Shown piece after piece: positions 1-7,765 of a stretch of DNA of 14,135 bases; the first letter of the stretch is position 1; each line of letters begins with the position of its first letter. The notes under the pieces were generated by a model. The model searched no databases and was not told where the DNA came from. It saw only the letters and a program-made list of their open reading frames with translations. Source of the stretch: Candidatus Poseidoniaceae archaeon (GTDB lineage: Archaea > Thermoplasmatota > Poseidoniia > Poseidoniales > Poseidoniaceae). The position numbers and the translations under genes are program-made. Location of the stretch: assembly GCA_013330015.1 (NCBI GenBank), contig DUJC01000082.1:7406-21540 (forward strand), given 5' to 3'.

Positions 1-1311
1 CAAGTGGTTCGTGACATCTCGGAACTCAAGGGCGAACCAGAATGGATGACCGACATTCGCGTCAAAGCCTATCACCACTTCATGGAACGAGAAATGCCAA
101 CATGGGGCAACTGCGATTCACTTGCAGGTATCGATTTCGACAACGTCACCTACTTCCTGCGTTCATCCGATAAAACGGAAAAGGATTGGGACGACGTACC
201 CGATGACATCAAGCGAACCTTCGACCGATTGGGTATCCCTGAAGCTGAGCAGAAATGGCTTGGTGGTGTCACCGCTCAATACGAAAGCGAAGCCGTCTAT
301 CACTCGATTCGAGAAGATCTCGAAGAACAAGGTGTTCTCTTCCTTGACATGGACTCAGGACTCAAAGAGCACCCTGAACTTGTCAAGAAATACTTCGGAA
401 CGGTAATCCCACACTCCGACAACAAATTCTCTGCGCTCAACACAGCGGTTTGGTCCGGTGGCTCATTCATTTACGTACCGAAAGGCGTCCATGTCGAAAT
501 GCCTGTCCAGGCCTACTTCCGAATCAACGCCAAGAACATGGGTCAGTTTGAGCGAACGCTCATCATCGCCGATGAAGGTTCATCGATTCACTATGTTGAG
601 GGATGCACTGCACCAACATACTCGACGGATTCCTTGCATTCTGCTGTGGTTGAATTGATTGCCATGGAAGGTGCAAAGATTCGCTATTCAACCGTACAAA
701 ATTGGTCTGCAAACGTCTACAACCTTGTCACGAAGCGTGGTGTTGCTCACAAGAACGCTACCGTTGAATGGGTCGATGGAAACATTGGCTCAAAGTTGAC
801 CATGAAGTATCCTGCAGTTCTGCTCAAAGGAGAAGGAGCTCATGCTGAGGTCATCTCTGTAGCCTATGCGGGAGAAGGTCAACACCAAGATGCTGGTGCG
901 AAAGTGCACCACCTTGCTCCGAACACAACCTCAAGCATTCTATCAAAATCCATCTCAAAGAACGGTGGTCGCTCGTCTTACCGAGGTATGCTCCAAGTCA
1001 CTCCAAAGGCTGCTGGGTGCCGCTCAAAGGTCGTTTGTGATGCACTCATGCTCGACGAAGACAGCCGCAGCGACACCTATCCAACAATGGAAATTGGGAA
1101 CCCGACCGCTGATCTCGAACACGAAGCCAGTGTTTCCAAAGTTTCTGGTGACCAACTGTTCTACCTCATGAGCCGTGGACATACCGAAGAGGAAGCCATG
1201 GGCATGATTGTCAACGGATTCTTCGAACCTTTTACGCGAGAACTTCCGATGGAATATGCCGTTGAACTCAACCGTCTCCTTGAATTGGAAATGGAGGGCT
1301 CGATTGGATGA
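1..1311 (+). CDS. sufB: Fe-S cluster assembly scaffold protein SufB, N-terminus cut off by the window edge
   Basis: SufB is the core scaffold of the SUF system: with SufC (ATPase) and SufD it forms a cytosolic complex on which [Fe-S] clusters are built from SufS/SufE sulfur. The reading frame is open from base 1 (CAA), so the gene begins upstream; the GTG at base 4 is an internal Val codon, not a believable start, because the family motif KGEPEWM (from about codon 10) is normally preceded by 20-30 residues. Visible landmarks, counting codons from base 1: MPTWG near 35, VEGCTAP with Cys202 (equivalent of the E. coli Cys254 entry site), VVCDAL with Cys346 (E. coli Cys405), LEHEA with His374/Glu375 (E. 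coli His433/Glu434), and [10 protein letters not shown] plus MIVNGF near the C-terminus. All residues known to matter in E. coli SufB are kept. The stop overlaps the sufD start in ATGA. Family assignment is firm. Confidence 0.97.
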   Translation, partial: QVVRDISELKGEPEWMTDIRVKAYHHFMEREMPTWGNCDSLAGIDFDNVTYFLRSSDKTEKDWDDVPDDIKRTFDRLGIPEAEQKWLGGVTAQYESEAVYHSIREDLEEQGVLFLDMDSGLKEHPELVKKYFGTVIPHSDNKFSALNTAVWSGGSFIYVPKGVHVEMPVQAYFRINAKNMGQFERTLIIADEGSSIHYVEGCTAPTYSTDSLHSAVVELIAMEGAKIRYSTVQNWSANVYNLVTKRGVAHKNATVEWVDGNIGSKLTMKYPAVLLKGEGAHAEVISVAYAGEGQHQDAGAKVHHLAPNTTSSILSKSISKNGGRSSYRGMLQVTPKAAGCRSKVVCDALMLDEDSRSDTYPTMEIGNPTADLEHEASVSKVSGDQLFYLMSRGHTEEEAMGMIVNGFFEPFTRELPMEYAVELNRLLELEMEGSIG

Positions 1312-2342
1312 CATCGTATCTCGATGCCAACGTTCCAAGTCGATCCGAACACCTCTGGCGCTACACGCCATGGTCAAGGGTTCATCCAGGCGCTGTTGAT
1401 ACTGTACCACAGGTCGATACTGCAACCATCAAAACGGAAGACTTTGAACTTGCCACTTCGGCGATTAAACCACTTCCTACCTCGGACATTGCCCGAATCT
1501 TTCTCAATGAAATTCTCCAAGAGACAACGACCATCGATTGCGATGACAAGGATGGGAATATTCACATTCACGCAGGAGGACACGCAGTCGCAACACATCT
1601 TCACGTTACGTGCAATACTGCATCAAATATCGTCATTTACTTGCACGGAGAACCGGATTGGTTCGGCTTAGCTCTAACAGGGGATGTCAATGCGAATGCA
1701 CAACTGAGCGTCGGCGTCATCAACGAACTGTCCACCGATACGGTCATGGTTCGTGTCGATGATTGGTCGGTTCATCGAGACGCTCGATTTGAACTTGCTA
1801 CCCTCTCGATGGGAGGACATCGAAACAAATCCGACATCCGTTCAACTCTGAAAGGTTCCAATGCCTCGCTCAAGCAATTCATCGCCGTCCACGGTCATGG
1901 GACGCGACATGATGATCACCACATCGAGATTCATCATCAACAACCGCACACGAATTCACACTTGTTGCTCAACGCTGCCTGCGATGACCGGAGCCATTCG
2001 ATTGGAACGGGTGCACTCACCATCGATGATGTTGCACAACATACCGATGCTGGTCAGATTTTCCGAAATCTCTTGTTATCACCTTCATCACGAGCTGAAG
2101 CCATTCCTGAACTCGAAGTCTTGGCGAACGAGGTTTCTGCCGCTCACGGTGCTGCATCTGCACCAATCAACAAAGAACATCTGCATTACTTGATGAGTCG
2201 AGGATTATCGAAGGAAGAAGCGACCTCAATGATTGTTGAGGGCTTCCTTGTTGACTCCTTTAGTGGCCTGGACTCTGAACACGTACGCGATGAAATGCAA
2301 ACTCGCTTGACGGTGCATCTTGAATGCCAACTTATTCGGTGA
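1308..2342 (+). CDS. sufD: Fe-S cluster assembly protein SufD
   Basis: SufD pairs with SufB to make the beta-helix heterodimer of the SufBC2D scaffold. The 344-residue product starts at an ATG overlapping the sufB stop (ATGA), consistent with coupled translation. N-terminal [12 protein letters not shown] fits the SufD/SufB-family RxExWRYT segment, and the C-terminal part has the typical core HLHYLMSRG followed by [11 protein letters not shown]. At the functional C-terminal site the usual D-V-K-C-S-H-G is E-V-S-A-A-H-G: His280 (E. coli His360) is kept but the Cys position (E. coli Cys358) is Ala278. The protein is about 80 residues shorter than E. coli SufD, with a short N-terminal region. The middle part (residues 90-270) is a beta-helix-like stretch with little sequence conservation. 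A second SufB-like paralog is the only alternative, but operon position and the WRYTP segment favour SufD. Confidence 0.92.
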   Translation: MTSYLDANVPSRSEHLWRYTPWSRVHPGAVDTVPQVDTATIKTEDFELATSAIKPLPTSDIARIFLNEILQETTTIDCDDKDGNIHIHAGGHAVATHLHVTCNTASNIVIYLHGEPDWFGLALTGDVNANAQLSVGVINELSTDTVMVRVDDWSVHRDARFELATLSMGGHRNKSDIRSTLKGSNASLKQFIAVHGHGTRHDDHHIEIHHQQPHTNSHLLLNAACDDRSHSIGTGALTIDDVAQHTDAGQIFRNLLLSPSSRAEAIPELEVLANEVSAAHGAASAPINKEHLHYLMSRGLSKEEATSMIVEGFLVDSFSGLDSEHVRDEMQTRLTVHLECQLIR

Positions 2343-2346
2343 TCGC

Positions 2347-3537
2347 ATGGCTATTCAAGATGACTTTCCAATACTCCGGCGCCAAGTCAACGGCCATCGG
2401 CTAATCTACCTCGACAATGCTGCGACGACACAAAAACCGGCCGTTGTCATCGATGCTATGAACGATTACTACACCAAACACAACGCCAACGTACACCGTG
2501 CGGTCCATACGCTTGCTGGTGAAGCGACCGATGGATACGAGGCGTGTCGAACATCGTTGAAGTCGTGGTTCAATGCAGAGCGTTGCATTCTCACGAGCGG
2601 AACAACGGAAGCCATCAACCTCGCAGCGCACGCATGGGGACATCCTCAACTCAAAGGTCGTGCCATTGTCCTCACTGAAATGGAACACCATAGCGACATC
2701 GTTCCTTGGCAGATGCTCGCTGAAGCGTTTGGGAACGAACTTCGCTACGTTCCAGTAAAAGACGATTTAACGCTCGATATGGAAGCATACGAAGCCTCCA
2801 TCGAAGGGGCAGGGCTCGTATGTGTGGTCCACACATCGAATGTCCTTGGCGTTCGAAATCCGATTGAAGACATTATTCGAATCGCCCACGAAAACGGTGC
2901 ACGAGTACTCCTTGACGCTGCACAAGGTGCACCGCATTGCCAAATCAACATGGCCGAACTCGGTGCGGACATGATGGCATTATCGGCCCACAAGATGTGT
3001 GGTCCAACGGGTATTGGCTGTCTTTTGGTCAATGAAGAGACCTTCCAAGAGATGAAACCGTTCATGGGTGGAGGCGATATGATCGAGACGGTGACGCTCG
3101 AGGGGTCCACCTACCAGACCAATGAGCACCGATTCGAGGCAGGAACACCTCGAATTGCAGAGGCCATTGGATGGAAATCTGCACTTGACTATCTCGGACA
3201 ATTGGATCTTGATGAGCAACATCAGCGTCTTCTCAAGATCGCTCGATACGTTGCCGATGAACTTCGCTCTCTCGGGATGACGGTGTACGGGCGACACGAT
3301 GACAATGATTCATCGGTTGTATCCTTCTTGCATCCAACGCTCCATAGCGAGGATTTTGCGCATCTCCTCGATGCACGAGGCGTAGCGGTTCGGACAGGTC
3401 ACCACTGTGCTCAACCGTTGTTGAATCGGCTTGGTATCAGCGGGACTGTTCGTGCATCGTTTTACATCTACAACACCATGGAAGATGCTGAAGAATTCTT
3501 GAGGCATCTTCGCGACATTCTGGAGCGATTCGCATGA
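2347..3537 (+). CDS. sufS: Cysteine desulfurase SufS (PLP-dependent, group II)
   Basis: SufS converts L-cysteine to L-alanine and leaves a persulfide on its active-site Cys, which is then passed to SufE. The 396-residue protein opens MAIQDDFPILRR and continues with YLDNAATTQKP, the usual SufS N-terminus. I therefore prefer the ATG at 2347, 4 nt after the sufD stop, to the in-frame ATG at 2320 that would add nine residues and overlap sufD. Motifs: EMEHHSDIVPWQ (cofactor-stacking His region), DAAQGAPH with the PLP-nitrogen Asp, LSAHKMCGPTGIG with Schiff-base Lys216, GGGDMI, and RTGHHCAQP with catalytic Cys354. The RxGHHCA form marks group II (SufS) rather than group I (IscS/NifS) enzymes. Length and motif spacing are normal. 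The stop overlaps the sufE start (ATGA). Confidence 0.96.
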   Translation: MAIQDDFPILRRQVNGHRLIYLDNAATTQKPAVVIDAMNDYYTKHNANVHRAVHTLAGEATDGYEACRTSLKSWFNAERCILTSGTTEAINLAAHAWGHPQLKGRAIVLTEMEHHSDIVPWQMLAEAFGNELRYVPVKDDLTLDMEAYEASIEGAGLVCVVHTSNVLGVRNPIEDIIRIAHENGARVLLDAAQGAPHCQINMAELGADMMALSAHKMCGPTGIGCLLVNEETFQEMKPFMGGGDMIETVTLEGSTYQTNEHRFEAGTPRIAEAIGWKSALDYLGQLDLDEQHQRLLKIARYVADELRSLGMTVYGRHDDNDSSVVSFLHPTLHSEDFAHLLDARGVAVRTGHHCAQPLLNRLGISGTVRASFYIYNTMEDAEEFLRHLRDILERFA

Positions 3538-3944
3538 CGTATCCTGAGCAACTCTCCGAGTTGATTGAGGATTTCAAATCCATTGACGATCGAATGGAAC
3601 GTTTGGAGTATGTCTTTGATTTGGCATCGGAAGTGAACGAATTGCCGACTTCAGAATGGGATGATTCAACCCGAATAACTGGCTGTCAATCCGAAGCCCA
3701 TGTCCGAGTTGACGTCGAGGAGAGGTCTGTTCGACTTTATGCAGGAGCTGACTCAAAGTTGGTACAAGGATTGATGGGCATTTTGACCATTGCCATCGAC
3801 CAACAACCCATCGAGACAGCGCAGGCTTTGACGCCCGATTTTGCTGTCGAGATGGGTATCCTCAATTCGCTTTCACCTTCACGAAGCAATGGATTTCGAA
3901 ACATGTTCGACAAGGTGATGAACGATCTATCGGGGGTTGAATAA
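3534..3944 (+). CDS. sufE: SufE-type sulfur acceptor and SufS activator
   Basis: SufE takes the persulfide from SufS and hands it to SufB. The 136-residue product has the SufE signature RITGCQSEAHV with acceptor Cys51, the same position as in E. coli SufE, and the expected helical layout: an N-terminal helix (LSELIEDFKSI), then ERLEYVFDLA, and after the Cys loop the segment SKLVQGLMGIL. It overlaps the sufS stop by four bases and its own TAA shares an A with the next ATG (TAATG), so it is clearly part of the operon. It is SufE and not the zinc-dependent SufU, which has a different fold and motif. SufE is mainly known from bacteria and plastids, so its presence in an archaeal suf operon is worth noting. 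Confidence is high on motif and context. Confidence 0.93.
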   Translation: MTYPEQLSELIEDFKSIDDRMERLEYVFDLASEVNELPTSEWDDSTRITGCQSEAHVRVDVEERSVRLYAGADSKLVQGLMGILTIAIDQQPIETAQALTPDFAVEMGILNSLSPSRSNGFRNMFDKVMNDLSGVE

Positions 3945-4261
3945 TGGTCGATGAAGCACACGTCATGGAATCGCTACAATCCGTTGAAGACCCAGAATTG
4001 GACATCTCGATTGTCGACCTTGGTCTTGTTTACGGCGTTCGTTTCGAACATCGCGATGAAGGTCTGCATGCTGAAATCGATTTGACACTCACTTCACCTG
4101 GCTGCCCTGCAGCTCCTGAAATCATGGCTGCAGCGCATCGTGCTGCACTGCAAACCGATGGGCTTGACAGTGTCCACATCAATCTTGTTTGGTCACCACG
4201 CTGGGACCCACGTGTTCATGCTACAGAGGATGCTCGCATGGATATGGGCATCTGGGATTGA
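3944..4261 (+). CDS. MIP18/DUF59-family Fe-S maturation protein (SufT/PaaD-like)
   Basis: Small 105-residue protein of the MIP18 (DUF59) family, whose members help Fe-S protein maturation (SufT, eukaryotic CIA2) or mature oxygenase subunits (PaaD). Seen in the sequence: the opening DPELDISIVDLGLVY (residues 16-30), the core LTSPGCPAAPEI with the conserved Cys54, and the C-terminal VWSPRWDP followed by a short DMGIWD ending. This gives a stand-alone DUF59 domain, without the ATPase part found in ApbC/Mrp proteins. The ATG shares one base with the sufE stop, so it is the last gene of the suf operon. Its TGA abuts the stop codon of the convergent ribK without a spacer. Role in cluster transfer is inferred from family and operon; SufT is a reasonable name but I leave the symbol open. 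Confidence 0.9.
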   Translation: MVDEAHVMESLQSVEDPELDISIVDLGLVYGVRFEHRDEGLHAEIDLTLTSPGCPAAPEIMAAAHRAALQTDGLDSVHINLVWSPRWDPRVHATEDARMDMGIWD

Positions 4262-4732
4262 TCATTCACCAACATGAAGCGTGATTTCGTCACCGTCTTC
4301 AACACCGAGACGTTCACGTAAAAACGGACCTGAAATTACTTCGACGACATCGACATGTCGAGTAAGATCTGGAATAAGTATAGCACAGTCGATAATGTGA
4401 TCATCATGGGAAATCTTCGCGCGGTAGGCAGTAGCTCCACCAAAAGAGACGCCATCCCGCAAAAACCCACGAACGCGTAATGCATCAAAAGAATCAACGT
4501 CGACATTTGATGCTTGTTCAAGCGAGGTTGAATCTGCGTCGAGTGTATCGATACCAGCCTTATTCCTCAGTGCAATGTAGTGGACAAGGTGATTTTGTTC
4601 AACGGTGATGTTGAGCGTGCCCGGCCATGCTGTTGTTCCTAGAATGGATCGGAATTGTTCTTGGTAATGCGGTTGAGACATGAAAACATGTGCTCGACCT
4701 AACCCGCTACTGACAATACCATTGAGTTGCAC
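4262..4732 (-). CDS. ribK: CTP-dependent riboflavin kinase (archaeal type, DUF120)
   Basis: The archaeal riboflavin kinase makes FMN from riboflavin using CTP and is unrelated to bacterial RibF. The 156-residue protein shows the family pattern: G-I-V-S-S-G-L-G near the N-terminus (residues 5-12, nucleotide loop), a Phe at 17 followed by SQPHYQEQFRSILG, PGTLN (37-41), HVDVVEVISGPFLRERL and the GDEITLHV ending. It is some 20 residues longer than the Methanocaldococcus enzyme, apparently through an insertion at about 50-80. The start is GTG at 4732: an in-frame stop lies four codons upstream and no other start is available; a purine-rich stretch containing GGAG twice (4745-4754 on the complementary strand) precedes it at 12 nt or more. 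It is divergent from kbl and convergent with the suf operon. This gene is the best single argument that the DNA is archaeal. Confidence 0.93.
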   Translation of the reverse strand: MQLNGIVSSGLGRAHVFMSQPHYQEQFRSILGTTAWPGTLNITVEQNHLVHYIALRNKAGIDTLDADSTSLEQASNVDVDSFDALRVRGFLRDGVSFGGATAYRAKISHDDHIIDCAILIPDLTRHVDVVEVISGPFLRERLGVEDGDEITLHVGE

Positions 4733-4744
4733 AACGAGACCCTA

Positions 4745-4754
4745 TCTCCTCTCC
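4745..4754 (-). promoter_or_regulatory. Purine-rich ribosome binding site region of ribK
   Basis: On the minus strand the bases read GGAGAGGAGA, two Shine-Dalgarno-like GGAG units in tandem, 12 nt before the GTG start of ribK. The distance is longer than usual, but the frame offers no closer start, so this stretch supports translation from the GTG. Confidence 0.5.
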
Positions 4755-4794
4755 TTTTTCATCATGCGTGTTGAGGCCACATCTCACAAAAGCC

Positions 4795-4827
4795 CTTAAT
4801 CAACCTCGACGAGGAGCAAATGGTGAG
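4795..4827 (+). promoter_or_regulatory. kbl promoter: TATA-like CTTAAT and GGTGAG ribosome binding site
   Basis: A TATA-like CTTAAT (4795-4800) lies about 34 nt before the ATG at 4831, and GGTGAG (4822-4827) sits three bases before that ATG. The geometry matches the citrate synthase promoter at 12260 and places transcription start shortly before the ribosome binding site, which would put the upstream in-frame GTG (4768) outside the mRNA. The same AT element read on the other strand (GATTAA) may serve ribK. Inferred from pattern only. Confidence 0.45.
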
Positions 4828-4830
4828 ACC

Positions 4831-6012
4831 ATGCCTGGCGACATGACGTGGATGAAACAGCGCTTTGATGAACTCAATGAGAAATCCCTGCTCTGGGAAC
4901 CCCCGACGCTCGAAGGTCCGAATCAACCACGTTGCACGATGGAAGGCAAACCTACCATCATGCTGTCTGCAAACAACTATCTGAACTTGACAACACATCC
5001 AAAGGTCGTTCGGGCAATGGTCGATGCTACAACGACCTATGGTGCCGGTAGTGGCTCAGTACGAGCCATCGCCGGAACAATGGATTTGCACCTGGAAGCT
5101 GAGCGAACTGTTGCAGATTTCAAAGGTGTTGAAGCAGCCTTGATTTATTCAGCAGGTTACACCGCCAACGTTGGACTCATTCCGACATTGGTCCAAGGTC
5201 CACAGGATGTGATCATTAGCGATGAGCTCAACCACGGGTCGATCATCGATGGAGTTCGATTAACGAAAGCACGTCGTGGTGTGTATGCTCACAACGATAT
5301 GGGAGAACTCGAGGCGGTCCTTCGAGCGCATGAGGATGCAGATCGAAAACTCATCATCACGGATGGTGTCTTTTCCATGGATGGTGATTATGCACCTCTG
5401 GATGAAGTAAACAAACTCGCTGAAGAATTTGGAGCAATGGTTCTGGTCGATGATTGTCATGGAGAGGGTGTTCTTGGAGAAGGTGGCCGAGGGATTGTTG
5501 ATCATTTCAAACTTCAAGGGAAGGTTGACTTCGAAGTCGGTTCGTTCTCAAAAGCGCTCGGCGTTCAAGGAGGAATCCTCGCTGGAACGGAAATGACTCG
5601 AACGCATGCATTGAATCACTCTCGTTCATGGCTTCTCTCAGGTTCACAACCACCTGGCGTTGCAGCCGCACAAAAAGCAGCGATTGAAGTGCTCATGGAA
5701 GAGCCAGAACACCATGCAAAACTATGGGAGAACACCAATTACTTCCGCAAGGAATTGCAATCTCTCGGATTCGATACGGGCGTATCGACAACACCGATTA
5801 TTCCGATCATGTGTGGTGAATCCTCAACTGCGAAAGCGATGACAACTCACCTCCAAAAGGAGGGTGTCATGGCCGGAGCGATTGTTTTTCCAATGGTTGC
5901 TCGAGATAAAGCCCGGATTCGTACACAGATGTCTGCTGGTTTGTCTCGAGACGATCTCGACGATGTTCTTCGCCTACTGGAATCGATTGGTCCAAAAGTT
6001 GGTCTCATCTGA
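4831..6012 (+). CDS. kbl: Alpha-oxoamine synthase, probably glycine C-acetyltransferase (2-amino-3-ketobutyrate CoA ligase)
   Basis: PLP enzyme that condenses or cleaves glycine/2-amino-3-oxobutyrate with acetyl-CoA; threonine breakdown is the usual role of Kbl. The 393-residue protein is close in length to E. coli Kbl (398). Motifs: NNYLNL near 48, SVRAIAGT near 77, SDELNHGSIIDGVRLTKA with the cofactor-stacking His135, TDGVFSMDGDYAPL, VLVDDCHGEGVLGEGGRG (PLP-nitrogen Asp) and GSFSKALG with Schiff-base Lys241. SVRAIAGT and SIIDG point to Kbl or the broad-specificity Thermus-type synthase rather than biotin-pathway BioF, but acyl-CoA choice cannot be read from the sequence and no threonine dehydrogenase gene is adjacent. 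I choose ATG 4831 over GTG 4768 because a GGTGAG site sits three bases ahead, the extra 21 residues match nothing in the family, and a TATA-like element lies within that extension. Confidence 0.87.
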   Translation: MPGDMTWMKQRFDELNEKSLLWEPPTLEGPNQPRCTMEGKPTIMLSANNYLNLTTHPKVVRAMVDATTTYGAGSGSVRAIAGTMDLHLEAERTVADFKGVEAALIYSAGYTANVGLIPTLVQGPQDVIISDELNHGSIIDGVRLTKARRGVYAHNDMGELEAVLRAHEDADRKLIITDGVFSMDGDYAPLDEVNKLAEEFGAMVLVDDCHGEGVLGEGGRGIVDHFKLQGKVDFEVGSFSKALGVQGGILAGTEMTRTHALNHSRSWLLSGSQPPGVAAAQKAAIEVLMEEPEHHAKLWENTNYFRKELQSLGFDTGVSTTPIIPIMCGESSTAKAMTTHLQKEGVMAGAIVFPMVARDKARIRTQMSAGLSRDDLDDVLRLLESIGPKVGLI

Positions 6013-6032
6013 TACAGAATCACTGAACTGAA

Positions 6033-6392
6033 TCAGGATTTGATTTCAGTTTGCTCAGCATCTTCCATAATGACGAATACGAATGCACCTGATGCGCTGT
6101 CGTAATCCACAGACAAAAACAGGGCCTTCATTTGTCGCTCTTCGAATGGATCGTGGAACCATGGTTGTCCGCCTCGAAAAATCTTCAGAATTTCTTTGTA
6201 TTCTGCCATGGACATGTTTCCACTAATGGTGTATTCTGCCGATTCAGAACCTTCGTCAAGAAGATCATCGCCTTCTTGACCACGAATGACTGTGCGTTGC
6301 AATCGACGCTTAACGCTCATGTGTACATTGCAATTCTCAATTCTATGCCAGTCTTTACCTACCGATGCAATAAAGCATTCATTCGCTTCCAT
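6033..6392 (-). CDS. Uncharacterised 119-residue protein, weakly reminiscent of small phage-tail proteins
   Basis: I do not recognise this protein with certainty. It is soluble, acidic, without signal peptide or membrane segment, starting at ATG 6392. The pattern is an N-terminal strand-rich part (residues 1-35), VIRGQEGDDLLDEGSES, YTISGNMSMAEYKEILKIFRGG, PWFHDPFEERQ and the strands ALFLSVDYD and GAFVFVIMED. The order RG-x-EGDDLLDEG, YTISG, helix, short loop, two strands and E-D recalls tail or baseplate adaptor proteins of phage and contractile injection systems, but this is a sequence impression only. It is the last of four minus-strand genes, 56 nt after its neighbour. A TATA-like TTTTATC (complement of 6433-6439) lies 40-odd nt upstream, so it may have its own promoter. 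It is convergent with kbl across 20 nt. Confidence 0.7.
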   Translation of the reverse strand: MEANECFIASVGKDWHRIENCNVHMSVKRRLQRTVIRGQEGDDLLDEGSESAEYTISGNMSMAEYKEILKIFRGGQPWFHDPFEERQMKALFLSVDYDSASGAFVFVIMEDAEQTEIKS

Positions 6393-6448
6393 GCGAGATA
6401 CTCTCAGAGGATAACCAATAGAGTTTGTGTCGATAAAACGACGTACGT

Positions 6449-7063
6449 TTATTCTGATTCGAAAGCATCGACAACTTCCAGAAGTTCGAGATCTTCTCCA
6501 GCAAGGCTGTCTGCCGAATCTTCGATTGGTTCCGTGTAGGTTTTCACTTCATCGAATGGGTTAACACCCTCATCGATCATGCATAGAAGACGCCATCGAG
6601 GAGCCCAGGACAGGTGCACGTATGCAGGACCAGGAAGCAGGAGTACAAACAATGAGAGTCCACTAGGAATGTCAAGGATACTGGAATAATCCATACCGAG
6701 CAAGGCAATTCCAACGAACGGCATTGGATAGAGGATGACTCGCGGTGGCGTCATCGGCATTCGTTTCGAAAAGGAAACGAGAATCAAGGATGCAAATCCT
6801 AGCGCGAGACATGCAGCCATGAATAAAGCCGAAAAAAGCAACCAATTTGAGAGCGATTCGTTGACGTTATCGTATCGTAACATGTACGGAAAAATAAGTG
6901 CTAAACTGATGAGGAACCCATAGAACATTCCAATGTTGGCAGGATGTGAGAGCCAAAGAGGCAGTCGAGAAAAACGACGAGACAAGGAGGTTCCGAACAG
7001 AAGATCTTCATCCTCTTGTTTGAGTTGTGAAACCACTTCAGACCAGCGAACATGAGGTTCCAT
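6449..7063 (-). CDS. Uncharacterised four-helix membrane protein
   Basis: Unrecognised 204-residue protein. It has a charged N-terminal cytoplasmic-looking segment (residues 1-40, EDEDLL then SRRFSRLPLW), four hydrophobic segments at about 44-62, 74-98, 109-124 and 134-150, a conserved-looking APRWRLL just after the last segment, and an acidic C-terminal tail (165-204) ending in a run of Glu/Asp-rich residues. The RW pair after the last helix and the acidic tail suggest a membrane anchor with a cytosolic interaction tail, but no transporter or enzyme motif is visible. I use ATG 7063; a TTG at 7093 would add ten residues and lacks a good ribosome binding site. It follows the next membrane gene by about 58 nt on the same strand, with no clear TATA box between, so an operon is likely. 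Confidence 0.75.
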   Translation of the reverse strand: MEPHVRWSEVVSQLKQEDEDLLFGTSLSRRFSRLPLWLSHPANIGMFYGFLISLALIFPYMLRYDNVNESLSNWLLFSALFMAACLALGFASLILVSFSKRMPMTPPRVILYPMPFVGIALLGMDYSSILDIPSGLSLFVLLLPGPAYVHLSWAPRWRLLCMIDEGVNPFDEVKTYTEPIEDSADSLAGEDLELLEVVDAFESE

Positions 7064-7121
7064 AGTGATACCCTGCAACATTGAGGCTATCAATGCACCC
7101 GTCTATGCATCAACGAATTGG

Positions 7122-7763
7122 CTATTCTTGACGCATCAATTTCTTGGCGATTGGACCTGCAGCATCCTCGAGTTCCATCTCTTCTGGCCAGTCACGGTCA
7201 AGCAACCCATAATCCATTGATTCTCGCTTTCGGGCATCCTCAATCTCATCTTCGACTTCATTGTGCGCATCTCGCAAAGCAAGAGATTGATTCAGTAAGG
7301 CCATTGTTCTTCGAAGACGAGCACCTATGGTTTTCTCTTCCGTAAAATAGCCGAAGATGGTGTAATCTTCATCCAACGCCACGAGGTTGAACCCTGAGAG
7401 TAAATCGTCCTCAATCAGCCTGTATCGGTTTTCACCGGCCTCAACCCACCGGCCATCTTGGAGACGAATCATGACTTCTGCTTGTTTGATGGAATCCAGT
7501 TCCATCATCGGATGCGAGGGGCTGACTGCGAATGGAATCCGTTGCCAATGCTGCCACTCGCTCCAACCTAAAACGAAAATAACAACAAACACTCCAAGCA
7601 AGATGAGACTGAGGAAGGAGATTCCGACAACGACGATGCCAATGAGAGGTAAGAGAAGGAAGAGGCAAAATCGAACAAAGATTTGCCGTGTGTGTTCCTG
7701 CGCTTTCGGTGTTTGTGAAAAGACAATGAAGTGATCTGGGAGGCCCTCTTCAAACGTCATCAT
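7122..7763 (-). CDS. Uncharacterised membrane protein with helical hairpin and cytoplasmic C-terminal domain
   Basis: Unrecognised protein of about 213 residues. A short N-terminal strand (DHFIVFSQTPK) is followed by two adjoining membrane helices at about 29-50 and 51-67, then a soluble domain (70-160; AEVMIRLQDGRWVEAGENRYRL, TIFGYFTEEKTIGARLRR) and a charged helical tail rich in Glu/Asp/Arg that ends KKLMRQE. The helical hairpin followed by a soluble domain recalls small bacterial-type PH or DUF2244-like membrane proteins in topology only. The start is ambiguous: GTG 7769 followed by ATG at 7766, 7763 and 7760. The AAGGAG (complement of 7771-7776) favours 7763 or 7760 by spacing (about 7 and 10 nt). 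The gene abuts or overlaps the DUF309 stop, so the two are probably translated from one mRNA. Confidence 0.75.
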   Translation of the reverse strand: MMTFEEGLPDHFIVFSQTPKAQEHTRQIFVRFCLFLLLPLIGIVVVGISFLSLILLGVFVVIFVLGWSEWQHWQRIPFAVSPSHPMMELDSIKQAEVMIRLQDGRWVEAGENRYRLIEDDLLSGFNLVALDEDYTIFGYFTEEKTIGARLRRTMALLNQSLALRDAHNEVEDEIEDARKRESMDYGLLDRDWPEEMELEDAAGPIAKKLMRQE

Positions 7764-7765
7764 CA

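Noticed and set aside
4768..4830. N-terminal extension of the Kbl-like protein from GTG 4768
   Set aside because: The extra 21 residues match nothing in the family, a TATA-like element lies within them, and the ATG at 4831 has a GGTGAG site directly ahead and yields the usual Kbl length.
6022..6050. Inverted repeat ACTGAA/TTCAGT between kbl and the 119-residue gene
   Set aside because: Six base pairs with a loop of 17 and no T tract is weak and partly within the coding end of the minus gene; no terminator is claimed.
6132..6539. 135-codon plus-strand frame
   Set aside because: It runs antisense across two minus-strand genes and their spacer, has no recognisable domain and no clear start signal.
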